The position numbers were made by a program, and so were the translations under genes. The notes under the pieces are model-generated. The model was not told the origin of the DNA. It searched no databases and saw only the letters and a program-made list of their open reading frames with translations. From Cranoglanis bouderius (taxonomy: Eukaryota > Chordata > Actinopteri > Siluriformes > Cranoglanididae), in assembly GCA_023630585.1 (NCBI GenBank), contig CM042555.1, forward strand, positions 12,941,001 to 13,005,000: DNA of 64,000 nucleotides, read 5' to 3'. Below, one piece after another: positions 54,843-64,000 of this stretch. Position 1 is the first letter of the stretch. Every line of letters begins with the position of its first letter.

Positions 54843-55345
54843 GTATGGCACTATAGTGCAGTGGGTAGCACTGTCACTGCATGGCTCCAGCATCCCTGAT
54901 TTGATTGGGTTACTGTCTGTGTGGCGTTTTGGTTCTCTGCTGGACTAGTGGACCGCCACGGCCCAGGTTTGATTCCTGGTCAGGGAACCAACCTCAGCCA
55001 CTGAAGGGTTGCACAAGCCAGTACACTCTCAGTGCCGGTCCCAAGCCCAGAAAACACAGAGAGTTGGGTCAGGACTTGTGCCCAAAAGAAAATATGCAGA
55101 GGGGTAATCCACTGCAGTGATCCTGAATGGGAGCAGCCAAAAGAGGAAAAAAAAACTATCTGTGTGGAGTTTTGCATGTTTTCCCCATGCCTGCATGGGT
55201 TTTCTCTGGGTTGTCTGGTTTCCTCCCATCTCACAAAAACAGGCCTGTATGTGCATTGGCTATGCTAAATTGGCCTTCCTGGTATTCCTGGTATTCCTGG
55301 AATAGGCTCCAGATCCTGACCCAGATAAAGCTGTGCCTGAATACA
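54843..55345 (+). mobile_element. V-type SINE split by another SINE
   Basis: Head 'cactatagtgcagtgggtag' (54848) to 54931 and body resuming at 55155 with 'gcatgttttccccatgcctg', 'tggaataggctccagatcct'. The middle 54932-55154 is a separate insertion with a 20-bp duplication (54912-54931 and 55155-55174, two mismatches). Confidence 0.85.
54932..55154 (+). mobile_element. RTE-tailed tRNA-like SINE insertion
   Basis: Head CTGGACTAGTGGACCGCC with B-box AGGTTTGATTCCTGG. The body contains 'gccggtcccaagcccag', and the 3' end GGGAGCAGCCAAAAGAGG with poly-A closely matches the 3' end of the LINE at 39289 (GGGAACAGCCGAAAGG). It is therefore likely mobilised by that RTE-like enzyme. Confidence 0.75.
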
Positions 55346-55940
55346 AATGAATCAGGCTGCTGTATGTTAGGGGTTAGTGGATTACTGAGTCTCACTAGCT
55401 GACGGAGAGAATTGGTTTGGGTTCTTTTTTCTATTCGTATAATCAATGAAACTCGGCCTAATTCTGCCCTGTATGCACTGGTTAGTGTTTTTATTTAAAC
55501 TTTTAGTATAATTCTAGAAAAATCTGTGGGAGGCTTGTCCAATCTAGTTGTAGTCCTGCTTTCTGAGTGAGACCCCAAACCTGGCATCCATACAGGGCAA
55601 CAGGGTCTTTGTATCCTTTATCTTAGTGTATTCACTCCCTGATCAAAGTTTCCTGAGGCACCGATTTTCAGTCCTACAGTAGGTAGTCGGAGAATAACAA
55701 TGCACTAGGGCTTTGTTTCTCAGAGCAATAAAATGTCTGTTTTCCTAAGCCCTTTTGGAAGATTACAGTTTCGACAGTATTGCTCAGCTTGACAGTATTG
55801 TTCCAGCAGGTACAGGTGCTGCTACATCCCCTGCTCAGTGGGGGACAGACGCACCAGTTTATCTGAGCAAAAGATTTAAGGTGAGTCCAGGGACTGTAGA
55901 ATGTTCTAGTATATAAGTATGTATAGTTTGTATAGTATGC
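55346..55940. other. Spacer, nothing recognised
   Basis: No motif-bearing frame. Confidence 0.5.
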
Positions 55941-56235
55941 TCGCTCTCTCTTTCTCTCCATCCCACCATCACTTTCTCTCCATCACTCTTTCACCATCCT
56001 TTTACCTCTCTTCATCTTTTTCATCTCCATCCCTCTGTCTCTCTCCATCTGTTCCTCTCCTTCCCTCCATCATTCTGTCTGTATTTCTTTCTACATACCT
56101 TTTTTCCTCCATCTTTCCACCTGTTTCTCTCTGAGTCCCTTCTCTCCATCTCTTTTTCTCTGTCCATCCCATATCTCTCTTCTCTCCATCTTTCACCCCA
56201 TTCATTCCTTCATTATTTTGTCTCTCCTTCAGCCA
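55941..56235 (+). repeat. Pyrimidine-rich tract
   Basis: CTCTCCATCACT/CTTTCACC-type degenerate units, same strand bias as 50928-52040. Confidence 0.75.
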
Positions 56236-56298
56236 CAACCTGTGTTTTAAGTTTAATGTAGTGAACAGTCATCCTGCATTTTGTTTCTGCTTGAATGT

Positions 56299-56299
<1 letters not shown>

Positions 56300-56365
<66 letters not shown>
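56300..56365 (+). repeat. (TC)n microsatellite
   Basis: About 33 units. Confidence 0.95.
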
Positions 56366-56367
<2 letters not shown>

Positions 56368-57190
56368 GTATCTTGTATCACGTACACACTCTCTTCAGCA
56401 CAGCTGCACAGGCCTGGATTATCTCTGCCGTACCTGAGGGGGAGTGCTAGCGCACGCCGCATGCTAAAACCCAATCAGCTAATGTTGATAAAGGAGGTGG
56501 GGAAGGGACATCTGTTCACACACGATGCACAACTCATTCAAATCACAAGATGAAATGGCTCACATCTGCTAGATTGGAAAACATCCTCATGTTCGTCTGA
56601 CTCCTCTCCTCTCCTCCACTCTTCCCTCACTCCAATCTACACTCGTTCTAATTTGGGCTGGCCGCTCTCGAGCAGGAGCCATTTTGAGTGGCCTGCCTCA
56701 AGGAAGTGTGTCGGCTTTCCCCTTCGGAGGAAAAAATAAAGATCGGAGACAACCACGTGAACACACACCTGTGCCATCTCCAAGCCACAATACATGCATA
56801 TTCTATCTGAGATCATTCTAGCCATAGTATACAGGGTCTAAATGTCTAACAATAACTGGTTTTATGTTGTCAGTTATGAAAAAACAAAATAAATACATTA
56901 TATTTCTCATACATCACATAAAACATGTCCTGAAAACATATGATGTAATAATGGTTTGCTCACAAAACAGTCCCATTTGGAAACATTTGTGTTTCTACCA
57001 AAAACATTGTGGCAATGTTGTAGTAAGGTTTATAAAGGTGTTTTTGATTTGTTTTTTTTTTAATAAAAACACTAAGAAAACCTGACACACTGAATGATGT
57101 ATAAATGAAAGGTTCCTGGAACTGTAATGTTCAGATAATGTTCTACTAATCAACAATTTCTGGACAATGCATAACTCATGGACAGAACCA
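56366..57190. other. Spacer with unique stretch 56560-56830
   Basis: The stretch is non-repetitive and GC-richer; no gene recognised. 56830-57190 is AT-rich. Confidence 0.35.
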
Positions 57191-57270
57191 CCACATAGAC
57201 ATTAACCCCAATTTAGGATTGAACCCTGAGACCCTGGAGATGTGAGACGCCAATGCAACACCCTTGTACA
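57191..57270 (-). mobile_element. V-type SINE head fragment
   Basis: The complement of a tRNA-like head: 'aggattgaaccctgagacc', 'ggagatgtgagacgccaatg'. Confidence 0.5.
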
Positions 57271-57484
57271 TGAATATAATCTTTGTAATGTATATCAATT
57301 TAATAGTTGTTTTTTTTTTCAAACAATTGATTTTGTTTTGTTTTTTTTAATAATAGACTCAGGCTGTGCCTAAAACGTACTACAGGGTGTACAGGGCGTA
57401 AAACACGTACTACAGGGTGTTCCAAGAGTCTCCATACATGGGGGAAATTAACACTTTTTAGCAAAATGTATGTGTATATATATA

Positions 57485-58857
57485 CAGGTGCATCTCAATA
57501 AATTAGAATGTCGTGGAAAAGTTCATTTATTTCAGTAATTCAACTCAAATTGTGAAACTCGTGTATTAAATAAATTCAATGCACACAGACTGAAGTAGTT
57601 TAAGTCTTTGGTTCTTTTAATTGTGATGATTTTGGCTCACATTCAACAAAAACCCACCAATTCACTATGTCAACAAATTAGAATATGGTGACATGCCAAT
57701 CAGCTAATCAACTCAAAACAAAAAAGTGTGGAAGAAAAAGATGCACAACCAACTGAGAGAACCGCAGCCTTATGAGGATTGTCAAGCAAAATCGATTCAA
57801 GAATTTGAGTGGACTTCACAAGGAATGGACTGAGGCTGGGGTCAAGGCATCAAGAGCCACCACACATAGACGTGTCAAGGAATTTGGCTGCAGTTGTCGT
57901 ATTCCTCATGTTAAGCCACTCTTGAACCACAGACAACGTCAAAGACGTCTTACCTGGGCTAAGGAGAAGAAGGACTGGACTGTTGCCCAGTGGTCCAAAG
58001 TCCTCTTTTCAGATGAGAGCAAGTTTTGTATTTCATTTGGAAACCAAGGTCCTAGAGTCTGGAGGAAGGGTGGAGAAGCTCATGGCCCAAGTTGCTTGAA
58101 GTCCAGTGTTAAGTTTCCACAGTCTGTAATGATTTGGGGTGCAATGTCATCTGCTGGTGTTGGTCCATTGTGTTTTTTGAAAACCAAAGTCACTGCACTC
58201 GTTTACCAAGAAATTTTGGAGCACTTCATGCTTCCTTCAGCTGACCAGCTTTTTGAAGATGCTGATTTCATTTTCCAGCAGGATTTGGCACCTGCCCACA
58301 CTGCCAAAAGCACCAAAAGTTGGTTAAATGACCATGGTGTTGGTGTGCTTGACTGGCCAGCAAACTCACCAGACCTGAACCCCGTGGAAAATCTATGGGG
58401 TATTGTCAAGAGGAAAATGAGAAACAAGAGACCAAAAAATGCAGATGAGCTGAAGGCCACTGTCAAAGAAACCTGGGCTTCCATACCACCTCAGCAGTGC
58501 CACAAACTGATCACCTCCATGCCACGCTGAATTTAGGCAGTAATTAAAGCAAAAGGAGCCCCTACCAAGTATTGAGTACATGTACAGTAAATGAACATAC
58601 TTTCCAGAAGGCCAACAATTCACTAAAAATGTTTTTTTTAATTGGTCTTATGAAGTATTCTAATTTGTTGAGATAGTGAATTGGTGGGTTTTTGTTAAAT
58701 GTGAGCCAAAATCATCACAATTAAAAGAACCAAAGACTTAAAACTACTTCAGTCTGTGTGCATTGAATTTATTTAATACACGAGTTTCACAATTTGAGTT
58801 GAATTACTGAAATAAATGAACTTTTCCACGACATTCTAATTTATTGAGATGCACCTG
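57485..58857 (+). mobile_element. Young Tc1-like element with 200-bp terminal repeats
   Basis: Arms 57485-57685 and 58656-58857 are complementary with only a handful of differences. They start CAGGTGCATCTCAATAAATT, with TA on both sides (57483-57484, 58858-58859). One internal deletion removes the start of the gene. The closeness of the two arms points to recent mobility. Confidence 0.95.
57772..58575 (+). pseudogene. Tc1 transposase lacking N-terminal HTH
   Basis: Open from Met 57772 to TGA 58528-58530, with TAG two codons later. The family's usual C-terminus (AVIKAKGAPTKY) is still readable to the stop at 58573-58575. Motifs are SRATTHRRVKEFGC (second DNA-binding helix region), LFSDESKFCISFGNQGPRVW (first Asp), QSVMIWGAMSSAGVGPL, FIFQQDLAPAHTAKS (second Asp) and WPANSPDLNPVENLWGIVKR (Glu), with 34 residues between the last two, i.e. 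DD34E. The catalytic triad is intact, but the first about 90 residues, including the first HTH and probable nuclear-entry region, are deleted. Upstream text runs from the terminal repeat directly into codons for the inter-HTH linker, so the Met is an internal one. Inactive alone; its ends could be moved by a full-length relative. Confidence 0.9.
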
Positions 58858-59056
58858 TATATATTTCCCCCAGATAGCCTTTAAGAACGCCTTTGACAAA
58901 AGAAGAACGTATTGAAATCATTCTCATGGCTGGATCAGGAAGCTGTCACAAGGTTGTGATGGACTTTAACAGGAAGCATGACATCACACACGACACTGCT
59001 GCCAAACTTATTAACAAGTTCAAAAAGACTGGAAAAGACTTTTGAGACACTATGTA

Positions 59057-59524
59057 TAATCTAATACTTGCATAAGAATATAGTCCATAGTAAAAATTAT
59101 TTACTGTGCAACGCATAGTATATAATCAAACACTAATCATTTTGATGTAAACAACAGTGCTGAACTATTCACACTGCTACATGCATTACTTGGCTAACTT
59201 ACCCAACATGCTATGCTAGAAGTATTTTTCTGTTTAATCTAAGGAGGCAGAAGCTGACACAGATTAATTTAAGAACCGCAATCTGGTTCTTTTTTCTGTT
59301 CTAATTTCTTTGTATTTCTCAGTGTAAACACATTTATACTACAATATAAAATACACTAAAATCATATATACTAGAATAGTATATATGCATGATATCTGTC
59401 TCCATAACACCTTGATATGGGTATCTATAACACCAGCAGACATATACAAAATACAAAACAGGACATTGAGAGCAAAATATTGGTAATTATGATTTTTATT
59501 TCTGTGGAGGAAATATGGTGGCTG
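59057..59524. other. AT-rich spacer, nothing recognised
   Basis: No feature seen. Confidence 0.5.
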
Positions 59525-59573
59525 TTTTTGTTTGTTTGTTTGTTTGTTTGTTTGTTTGTTTGTTTGTTTGTTT
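59525..59573 (+). repeat. (TTTG)n microsatellite
   Basis: About 12 tetranucleotide units. Confidence 0.95.
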
Positions 59574-59934
59574 TATGCACATTATTTATGTTTGTTTTAT
59601 GTGAGTGACAAGCAACATTATGAAAACAATAAGACAAAAATGTACAGGCTTTACTTAATACTTAGCAATTCCTCTATTTAATTTGGATTTCTCTGTAAAA
59701 AGAGGCCACAGCGTGCCCTCAGGCTCATAACAACCTGGATTTTATGTGTATTCAGACTAAACAATTGTTCGTAATTGTTATAATCTTAATAAAGACCACA
59801 CAATGAGCTGATGTCTTTTGTAATTATTATCATTGCTTTGGTGGAGAAATAAGAGTAAGAACTTTTCAAGGGTCAAGGCTTGCAAGACAAGAGACTGGGC
59901 AGACTGCTGTGTGATCATTATTTCTGCCTTCTCA
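59574..59934. other. Spacer, nothing recognised
   Basis: AT-rich unique sequence. Confidence 0.5.

Positions 59935-60001
<67 letters not shown>
59935..60001 (+). repeat. (AC)n microsatellite
   Basis: About 33 units. Confidence 0.95.
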
Positions 60002-60005
<4 letters not shown>

Positions 60006-60081
60006 CCCCCAGGTCTCTTTTGCTTGAGCAATTAGGAAGCCATGACTGGACATGCGACTGTCATCAGCCGTGGACAAGACA

Positions 60082-60084
<3 letters not shown>

Positions 60085-60128
<44 letters not shown>
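60085..60128 (+). repeat. (CA)n microsatellite
   Basis: About 21 units, 83 bp after the previous array. Confidence 0.95.
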
Positions 60129-60131
<3 letters not shown>

Positions 60132-60342
60132 TTTCCCAATTCCCTACACAAGCATATATATAGTATATAGCATGTATATAGTGAGCAAACCTGGAACCCA
60201 ATATATGACACTCAGACCAAAGAGTACGATATCAGAGCTAATCTGCTTTAAATAGCTTGAGGGGGTGTGATTTTGCCTTTTGAAGAATATCCATTTGAAA
60301 CAGGAAGTTAGGATGAGACGTCAAAAGAGGCTCAATTTTCCA

Positions 60343-60700
60343 CAATATCCATCTATCCATCTATTTTCTGTCCTGCTTATCCTACACAGGGTCGCAGGGG
60401 AGCCTTGAGCCTATCCCAGGGGACTCGGGGCACGAGGAGGGGGACACCCTGGAGGGGATGCCAACCCATCGCAGGGCACAATCACACACACTCATTCACA
60501 CACTACAGACAATTTGGAAATGCCAATCAGCCTATAACGCATGTCTTTGGACCGGGGGAGGAAACCGGAGCACCCGGAGGAAACCCCCGAAGCACGTGGA
60601 GAACATGCAAACTCTGTGTACACAGGGACGAGATGGAACTCAAACCCCCAACCCTGGAGATGCGAGGCAAACACAATAACTACTAAGCCATCGTGCACCT
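60343..60700 (-). mobile_element. V-type SINE, full length
   Basis: The minus strand has a tRNA-like head near 60700, B-box region 'ggggtttgagttcc', central 'tgcatgttctccacgtgctt', 'ccggtttcctcccccggtcc', 'ccctgcgatgggttggcatc', 'ctgggataggctcaaggctc' and an (ATGG)-type tail (atccatctatccat at 60348). Confidence 0.9.
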
Positions 60701-60940
60701 AGCAGGTGAATTTGTTGATGGCTTGTTTTCTCACAGCCTTCGACACCTGCCACCTAGCCAACGACGATGATATCTGATCCAACACACAGTAGAAAAGTAC
60801 ACAGGAGCAAATTTGCATGAAGTAAGGAAAAAAATCTAGAGCAATTCAGTTGCTTAAAATATGCCTGTCTTGTGGGTGTAACACATCTGTTCTCAGACTC
60901 ACTCAGCTGAAGAGAGAGAGACATTAGCGTATTATAGGTG

Positions 60941-60941
<1 letters not shown>

Positions 60942-60995
<54 letters not shown>
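60942..60995 (+). repeat. (CT)n microsatellite
   Basis: About 27 units. Confidence 0.95.
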
Positions 60996-60999
<4 letters not shown>

Positions 61000-61004
61000 A
61001 TGTA

Positions 61005-61140
61005 GCGCTGGTGAATTATGAATGGTCGAGGCCTCTCAGCGGGCAGTGGGCCTGAAGTAATTGCATCCTGGACAGCTGGCGCGTGGTGGCTGCGTTCGTC
61101 TCCATCTGTAACGAGACTGCGCTTGCATATTTTTCTGTGT
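61005..61140. other. Unique island, candidate conserved non-coding element
   Basis: GC-richer non-repetitive DNA with TGGTGAATTATGAATGG, GAAGTAATTGCATCCTGG and CTTGCATATTTT. No gene evidence. Confidence 0.25.
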
Positions 61141-61747
61141 GTGTGTGTCTCTGAGGATGCACTAGTGAGACAATGCAAACACAAAAACACATGCAGCTAT
61201 ACATCGGAGAAGCAGCAGATGGTTTTTAATATGCAAAACATTTAGATATTCAAGAAGAGCAACATAGAATGAATAGCTGACTTCAAATATGAATAACGTA
61301 TTTTGAATGCACACCTGGATTGAGAAAGATAAATAAGAAATATTGTAGGCTTGCCAACTGCAGTGAAGAATTGTTTTGCCTGAAAGAGGATCGGGAGATC
61401 TAGAAAGTAATGATTCTCATCAGGAGGAAGCTCCAGTTAGCTAGGTAGCTAGGGAGTGAGGAATCATTTGCTAGCTAGTTAACACAAATAGTGAAAGTAA
61501 CTTACGAGTGAATTGTTAATGCTATAAATGCAGTGTGCTAGCAAAACTCAGCATTGCTCTAGATCAGAATTAAAATGAAATGTGATATGATCAATCCTCA
61601 GGTGAGCTTAAAGACTATTCACTGCATCGTTCAACTATGTAAATATTCGCAGTGTTATTTTTCCAGTTTTTCATGAAAGCTCAATTAAAGCCTTTTACTC
61701 ATGACATGTTTTTCTATGTGCCTGCTATCAGCATTAGAGATGCTTTG

Positions 61748-61748
<1 letters not shown>
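61141..61748. other. Spacer, nothing recognised
   Basis: A small 'ctagctagg' repeat cluster lies near 61438-61480. Confidence 0.5.

Positions 61749-61785
<37 letters not shown>
61749..61785 (+). repeat. (AC)n microsatellite
   Basis: About 18 units. Confidence 0.95.
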
Positions 61786-61787
<2 letters not shown>

Positions 61788-62039
61788 CACACAGATCTTG
61801 TTTGGTCTATTTTGACTGAAATAGCTATCACTAGTGTATGTAAAATAAATTTTAAAAATCACATGTCTTGGTACAGGATGTTTTCCTTCTTTCATGTGTG
61901 TGTATGAGTCTAATATTATTCATGTATTTATGAGTGTGTTCAGTGTGTGCAGTTAGTGTGTGAGCTTGTAGCTTTGGGCGTGCATATTTTCTTAGTACAT
62001 GAGTGATGATTAGCACAGCTCTGCCAATCACTGAAATTT

Positions 62040-62345
62040 ACATTAAACCTGAAATTAATTTCATACTTTTCTCTCTCCCTCTCTAATTATGCCAACATCT
62101 GCTGTGTAGCCGAGCTGCGTGCATGAATTTTAATAACCGCATGCTTTTTTTCCCCCTCCAATTCCCAGTGAACTCTGGGGGGAAACCAGCTTTTCTGCCT
62201 TTTCCACAGAAACACAAAGAACCGGTGGAGAAGAATAGACTTGATCAATTAGTGTCCTCTGGCTTAATTTCACACTGCAGCTTTGTCTCATCCATGTGCC
62301 CTGAAACGAAGATATTAGACATAGCACGCAACCTCACAGCCCCCT
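62040..62345. other. Unique island, candidate conserved non-coding element
   Basis: Non-repetitive, with CTCTAATTATGCC, GAATTTTAATAACCGCATGC, GATCAATTAGTGTCC and GGCTTAATTTCAC within about 180 bp. Frames over it lack protein motifs. Confidence 0.3.
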
Positions 62346-62919
62346 GAACACCCTGTCCGCACACACATAGAGAGAGAAACACATCTACGTTTACACATCC
62401 GTTCACATGAATATAGAAAAACACTCATACACCCACAGACATGGGGTACAAAAATACTTGTGCACAGATACACACATTCACAGAAACAAAATATAACCAA
62501 TATCTCTACTGGGCTGGTCAGAAATCCCTAAAATTGTAGTGAGCAATTAAGTTAAGCGTTGACGGAAAACACTAAGTTATGAGGGTAGTTATGGGGTTTA
62601 AACTTGCTAAACAAATGACTAATTGTCTACATATTTTTGCTTTTTTCATAATAAAAACATTTTTTTTTTCTTTTTTAAAGAAAGCTGCAGCTAGAAACAA
62701 ATGTCCTTTTTTTGTCCCTGACGGGAAAAAAAGAATGTTCAGTTTCCTTTGTCTTGAGAAGAAATAATTATGAGAAGGTGGTGTCAGTGTGAAGATCCAG
62801 TATCCTGGGTAGTCCCAAGGGGGAAAACTTGGGCTGCATACACAATAAAATCCATATTAACACTGTTCTAATAATTTAAGTAAGTATACAACAATATGGA
62901 TTCTTCTAAAAGCACTTTT
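62346..62919. other. Spacer, nothing recognised
   Basis: AT-rich; degenerate CACA text at 62358-62490. Confidence 0.5.
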
Positions 62920-63186
62920 ATCACCCATCCATCCATTTTCTATACTGCTTATCCTTCCTGGGCATGGGGCACAGGCAGGGTACACCCTGGACAGGGTGCC
63001 GGTCTATTGCAGCGCAAAATCACACATACTTTTGAACGTCAATCAGCCTATAATGCATGTCTTTGGATTAGGGGAGGAAACTGGAGAGCCCAGAGGCAAA
63101 CCCTGCACATGTGGCAGCATCAGGAATTGAACCCTTGACCCTGGTGGTGTGAGGCAAGCATGCTAACCACTAAGCCACCATACTCC
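62920..63186 (-). mobile_element. V-type SINE
   Basis: The minus strand has a head with B-box 'agggttcaattcctgatg' near 63135, then 'ccagtttcctcccctaatcc', 'aaagacatgcattataggct', 'caccctgtccagggtgtacc' and an ATGG-type tail (catccatccatt at 62924). Confidence 0.85.
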
Positions 63187-63725
63187 CTGCATTCTTTATA
63201 TTTTCTTCATTTTAAATTATTTTAAATTTACTCAACATCGCAACATTACATTAAGGATATATACAGCTAAAACTGTATGTGAAATGTGTAGAATAATATT
63301 GGAATTTGGAGGTACAATGGAGTTTGCACTTTCTGGTTTCTAAGTAACATGACAAGCTCTAGTTTATTTACCTTCAAGTGAGAGAAAAGGAGGAGAAAAC
63401 AAATGTATATAAGGAGCTGCTATAATGTAAGTGATAACAGGAACTAACTCCACTGTTGGGAAACGTACTGACTTTTACAAAGCACTGGCAATCGAGACAC
63501 TTCCATGACAAGTTACATAAACGGCTTCTAGCAGAAAACTTTACGATATCAATGATTATATGCTTTTCTTTGTTATGTAACATCACATTTTTAATCTGAT
63601 TATTATTAGCTTTAGATTAGATTCAGGGGTCTGAGCACAGTTCACTGGATTTTTGGCCCGTGTATGAACACCCTTTTAAAGTGAACTGAACCGAGACCAT
63701 CTTGACCATCTTCTACAGGCCTCTC
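63187..63725. other. Spacer, nothing recognised
   Basis: 63640-63705 ('aaagtgaactgaaccgagac') has the texture of a DNA-transposon terminus; no partner end was seen. Confidence 0.4.
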
Positions 63726-63813
63726 ACTCATATCACATGGTTTGATATCATACATTTGAGCTAAACAAAGGTGTTTAGCTCAAAGGTTTGATATAAAACC
63801 ATGTGATATGAGT
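63726..63813. repeat. Two-tier hairpin (18-bp outer, 13-bp inner arms)
   Basis: Outer arms 63726-63743 and 63796-63813 are exact complements. Inner arms 63755-63767 and 63772-63784 are exact complements around a 4-nt loop. Confidence 0.9.
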
Positions 63814-64000
63814 AAGAAAACTAACCTTTGAGGAGATAGCTCCATTGTCACCATCACTGAAGTCAGCATCAGAGATAAACAATGCTGCTTCAGCAGGAGG
63901 TTTTTTTTTTCCACTGTATTTTTCTTGTGCTTATCCTCTGCATGCGTTTGTTCGTTTTGCTTTGATTTCTTTCATTTTTCAGTGTGTTCTCTATTTCTCT
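63814..64000. other. Window end, nothing recognised
   Basis: T-rich unique sequence. Confidence 0.5.

Larger units (their letters stand above)
57412..59056 (+). mobile_element. HTH-only mariner-like element, split by Tc1
   Basis: Left terminus CAGGGTGTTCCAAGAGTC (57412), right terminus complement GACTTTTGAGACACTATG (about 59036). The body minus the inserted Tc1 (57485-58857) is about 270 bp. Like 8597-8941 it holds only an HTH coding stretch (58884-59030), ending soon after INKFKKTG. A 16-bp 'acgtactacagggtgt' occurs twice at its left edge (57375 and 57405). Confidence 0.75.

Overview
This is vertebrate nuclear DNA, almost certainly from a ray-finned (teleost) fish. It carries several Tc1/mariner families typical of fish, two RTE-like LINEs, L2-like LINE scraps, tRNA-derived SINEs (one group with the 'GCATGTTCTCCCCATG' central block and a GGAT/ATGA tail), two LTR-like elements and very dense (CA)n, (TG)n, (GA)n and (ATT)n microsatellites. 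A catfish or another Tc1-rich ostariophysan would fit, but the window alone does not decide the species. I find no convincing host exon, tRNA, rRNA, CRISPR array or operon. Nearly all long open frames are transposase or reverse-transcriptase remnants, or artefacts of simple repeats. The window reads as a gene desert or a very large intron.

Layout. 0-8.5 kb: an L2-like scrap, trinucleotide and GA arrays, a unique island near 2.1 kb, a Tc1-like scrap (4.4-4.8), a MITE-like element (5.0-5.4) and a 0.7 kb foldback element (6.57-7.27). 8.6-13.6 kb: a short mariner-like element that keeps only a helix-turn-helix frame, then a Tc1 element split by a full-length 3.16 kb RTE LINE with a perfect 14-bp target duplication. 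14.7-19 kb: two more Tc1 relics and SINEs. 21.3-24.8 kb: two solo LTR-like elements of one family, in opposite orientation, each with its own 5-bp target duplication, flanking a Tc1 relic. 25.9-26.5 kb: a mosaic of L2 and two Tc1 3' ends. 28-30 kb: three SINEs and an 83-bp near-identical direct repeat. 32-38 kb: two scraps of one Tc1 family among microsatellites. 39.3-40.8 kb: a 5'-truncated RTE-like LINE with a perfect 15-bp target duplication. 42.4-44.5 kb: a MITE-like element, an L2 3' end, a tRNA-SINE composite and an internally deleted mariner. 49-56.2 kb: large one-strand pyrimidine tracts, SINEs and clustered TG/CA arrays. 57.4-59.1 kb: a young Tc1 element nested in a second helix-turn-helix-only mariner-like copy. 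60-63.2 kb: two SINEs and unique islands. 63.7 kb: a double hairpin.

The elements interact as nested insertions that give a relative chronology. RTE went into Tc1, Tc1 into a mariner-like element, and an RTE-tailed SINE into a V-type SINE. No new cellular system was recognised. The most notable observations are the nearly intact RTE interrupted by only two TGA codons and placed on a transposase catalytic codon, two HTH-only mariner derivatives, SINE-seeded microsatellite growth, and several non-repetitive islands with homeodomain- or octamer-like motifs that may be conserved regulatory sequence.
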